This document shows positions 62,453-64,000 of a stretch of DNA of 64,000 bases, piece after piece (position 1 is the stretch's first letter; every line of letters starts with the position of its first letter). The notes under the pieces were generated by a model. That model was not told where the DNA came from. It searched no databases and worked only from the letters and a program-made list of their open reading frames with translations. This DNA comes from Patiria pectinifera (lineage: Eukaryota; Echinodermata; Asteroidea; Valvatida; Asterinidae). Position numbers and translations under genes: made by a program. The DNA lies in the NCBI GenBank assembly GCA_029964075.1, contig CM057135.1, positions 2,651,001-2,715,000 of the forward strand, read 5' to 3'.

Positions 62453-63681
62453 ATGAGTGATTTTATGTCGTTAAAAAAGCAGATACAATCGATAGCCGAT
62501 CAGGTAACGAGACAAGTAAATCAAAATGTAGTCAAGGCAAACGAGCTAAAACATCAAGCTGCACCCCAAGCAAAGTTTTTAAACAGCACTAAATCCAGTG
62601 AACTGGAGGTCATAGTTAATAATACCAACGGGTTTTTAACCATGTTTCCCGACTTAACCTCGGACTACAAATTGCCTCACGTTGAGACGGACGAGGATGT
62701 AGATCGTTGGAAATCACACCCCATGTCGTTTTATCAAAATCAGTTAAATGTTGCGATCTACTGCGCTAATACGGGCTGCGGTGTTGGATTTGATCATTTA
62801 AACTCGAGCAACCGTTACGTTTGGGCCATCTTTAACTTTCATTTATATTTTACGGTTAGAAAGATCCTGTACGACATTGCCGCTCCTTTACCGGGAGATG
62901 ACGCATTTAACGCTCTAGACAACAGTTATAATCACAGAGCATTTACCGATACCTGTATGTTGTTTGGCATAGATCAAAACAAGTCTTTTAAACAGACGAG
63001 AGACACAAAATCTAACGGTTTAGGTACCTCATATATCTTTAATAAAGGCAAGTTTGTGGCGGTTGGTGAACATGATAAAGCACTACCCAACAAACCCAAC
63101 GTTCTTTACGGCGGCTACCACGGTCTAGACAGTCCTAAAAAGAGTGGAAGCAGTTACGTTCCTTGGACGGTTATTTACATCGAACAAAACAAATCGGTAC
63201 AAAAGGCTTGGTTAGATTTTATACCCGCCAAGAGTTCGTTTACCTCCGCGGGAATCATAAAGATCAACGAATCAATTAGATCTTACGTGTACGCTTTACT
63301 CGGTGCGCAGGCTCAAACAAAAACGAGCGTATTATCACCGGGAACCGGATTAGACGCTCAGAGACAATTTAACGGCATTGTTGAAGATATCATCAATGCA
63401 GCAGACGACATGGAACGAGTATCGATCAATTTCAAGACTCTTTGCAGTATGCCAGAGCGCCTTTAAATTTTGTCGTAAAACCGGGGTTGTATTTAATTCC
63501 ATCGGATATGAACTTGAGGGTTGGAACGCACGACGGCTATAACAACAATCTTCAAATCGCTACCCAGAGTATGAACACTGGTTTGGTGCCAGATTTAAAC
63601 GCACAACCTCAACCAGACGACTCTTTTGATGACACCGATGACGTCGCGCCACCAACACCCCCACCTACATGGGTATTTTAG
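62453..63681 (+). pseudogene. Candidate structural protein, copy 2
   Basis: 337 codons are open from ATG 62453. This copy keeps the stretch lost in copy 1: residues about 43-165, including NNTNGFLTMFPDLTSDYKL, SFYQNQLNVAIYCANTGCGV and AIFNFHLYFTVRKILYDIAA. A frame change near 63415 separates the C-terminal part (63442-63681), which ends early after the Pro run, without the long Pro-Thr-Ala linker and membrane span of copy 1. That linker and anchor region is reduced to a 20-residue remnant here. Confidence 0.55.
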
Positions 63682-63730
63682 CTTACGAGGCAACGCGATA
63701 AGTCACACTCTAATCTCACAAGACAAAAAA

Positions 63731-63762
63731 AAAGCCTTACCAGCACAAAGTTGGTAAGGCTT
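63731..63762. terminator. Hairpin between convergent genes, copy 2
   Basis: AAAGCCTTACCA pairs with TGGTAAGGCTT across the loop GCACAAAGT. It is the counterpart of 43658-43692. Stem bases are unchanged while a loop base differs and the T-run is interrupted by A. Confidence 0.65.
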
Positions 63763-63794
63763 ATTTTTGTTGTTTAAACTTGATTACAACTATA

Positions 63795-64000
63795 ACTACC
63801 ATCGTTTTTGCAGGTACGCAAACACCAAGGCTCCCACACCCAAAAACAAAGCCCACACGTGTTCGGCCAACCACGATACGGACTTACTCAGCGCGTTAAA
63901 TATCCAACTGAGTACGCTGCCTATGATACCCGGCAGAGCACCCAACGCGCTCACTCCGAGTTTTTGAAGAGCAGATGCAAAATTAGCGAGTTGTTTTGAA
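63795..64000 (-). CDS. Coiled-coil membrane protein, C-terminal part, copy 2 (runs off the window)
   Basis: The minus frame ending at the TAG complement (63795-63797) matches 43421-43626 of copy 1: hydrophobic C-terminal spans after a KLGVSALGALPGIIGS motif. Whether this copy also carries the tRNA-like insertion cannot be seen, because the window ends about 50 bp before that site. Confidence 0.55.

Larger units (their letters stand above)
57780..64000 (-). mobile_element. Polinton-like element, copy 2, inverted and cut by the window end
   Basis: Begins AGTAGGTATATATGGGGG at 57780, matching the AGTAG start of the copy 1 termini. It then runs through the same order as the right part of copy 1, reversed: terminal repeat, promoter, spliced gene, TFIIB-like, hydrophobic protein, capsid candidate, structural candidate, coiled-coil protein. 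The genes are closely similar to copy 1 but carry different lesions. Left terminus, polymerase, integrase and capsid would lie beyond 64000. Confidence 0.85.

Overview
This is eukaryotic DNA, most likely from a marine invertebrate. Split exons with GT-AG borders, interstitial CCCTAA repeats, many retroelement families and a RAG1-N-terminal-like gene point that way. The sequence alone does not fix the phylum. Almost the whole window is mobile or virus-derived DNA, and most coding regions carry stops, frameshifts or deletions. Only scattered exons of one unrecognised host gene (about 24075-32409) and possibly a few zinc-finger or RAG1-like pieces look like anything else.

From left to right: 1-5684 (minus) is a decayed Helitron-like element whose long reading frame joined a PHD finger, a C76-like cysteine protease, an OTU protease, a Lys/Arg-rich repeat and the DUF6570 region upstream of the Rep/helicase. 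5.7-12.8 kb holds short inverted-repeat elements (MITEs), a 300-bp repeat family and transposon scraps. 12.86-15.35 kb (minus) is a DIRS/Ngaro-type retroelement with reverse transcriptase, RNase H and an SGNH hydrolase. 16.0-23.5 kb (minus) is a LINE split by a piggyBac-type MITE (TTAA duplication), another small element and a whole Penelope-like element with flanking pLTRs and a 9-bp target duplication. 24-32.4 kb is the host gene; one of its introns holds a 2.8-kb LTR element that encodes only PHD and integrase domains.

33925-49305 is the main object. It is a 15.4-kb Polinton/Maverick or adintovirus-like element bounded by about 200-bp terminal inverted repeats starting AGTAG and by a TTTGC target duplication. 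It carries protein-primed DNA polymerase B, a retroviral-type integrase, a probable major capsid protein, several small membrane or coiled-coil proteins, a candidate second capsid protein, a TFIIB-like factor and a spliced transcription unit near its right end. A tandem array of tRNA-like genes (42544-43367) has inserted into one of its genes, flanked by a 12-bp direct repeat. Intrinsic-terminator-like hairpins lie at gene ends.

49.3-57.8 kb holds a tandem repeat, a second LINE (minus), a C2H2 zinc-finger fragment, a 21-bp minisatellite and an N-RAG-like gene (RAG1 N-terminal zinc region plus RING). A second copy of the Polinton-like element begins at 57780, directly inside the N-RAG-like reading frame and in the opposite orientation to the first copy. 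It runs past the window end. The two copies carry different lesions and differ completely in the region just inside the right terminus.
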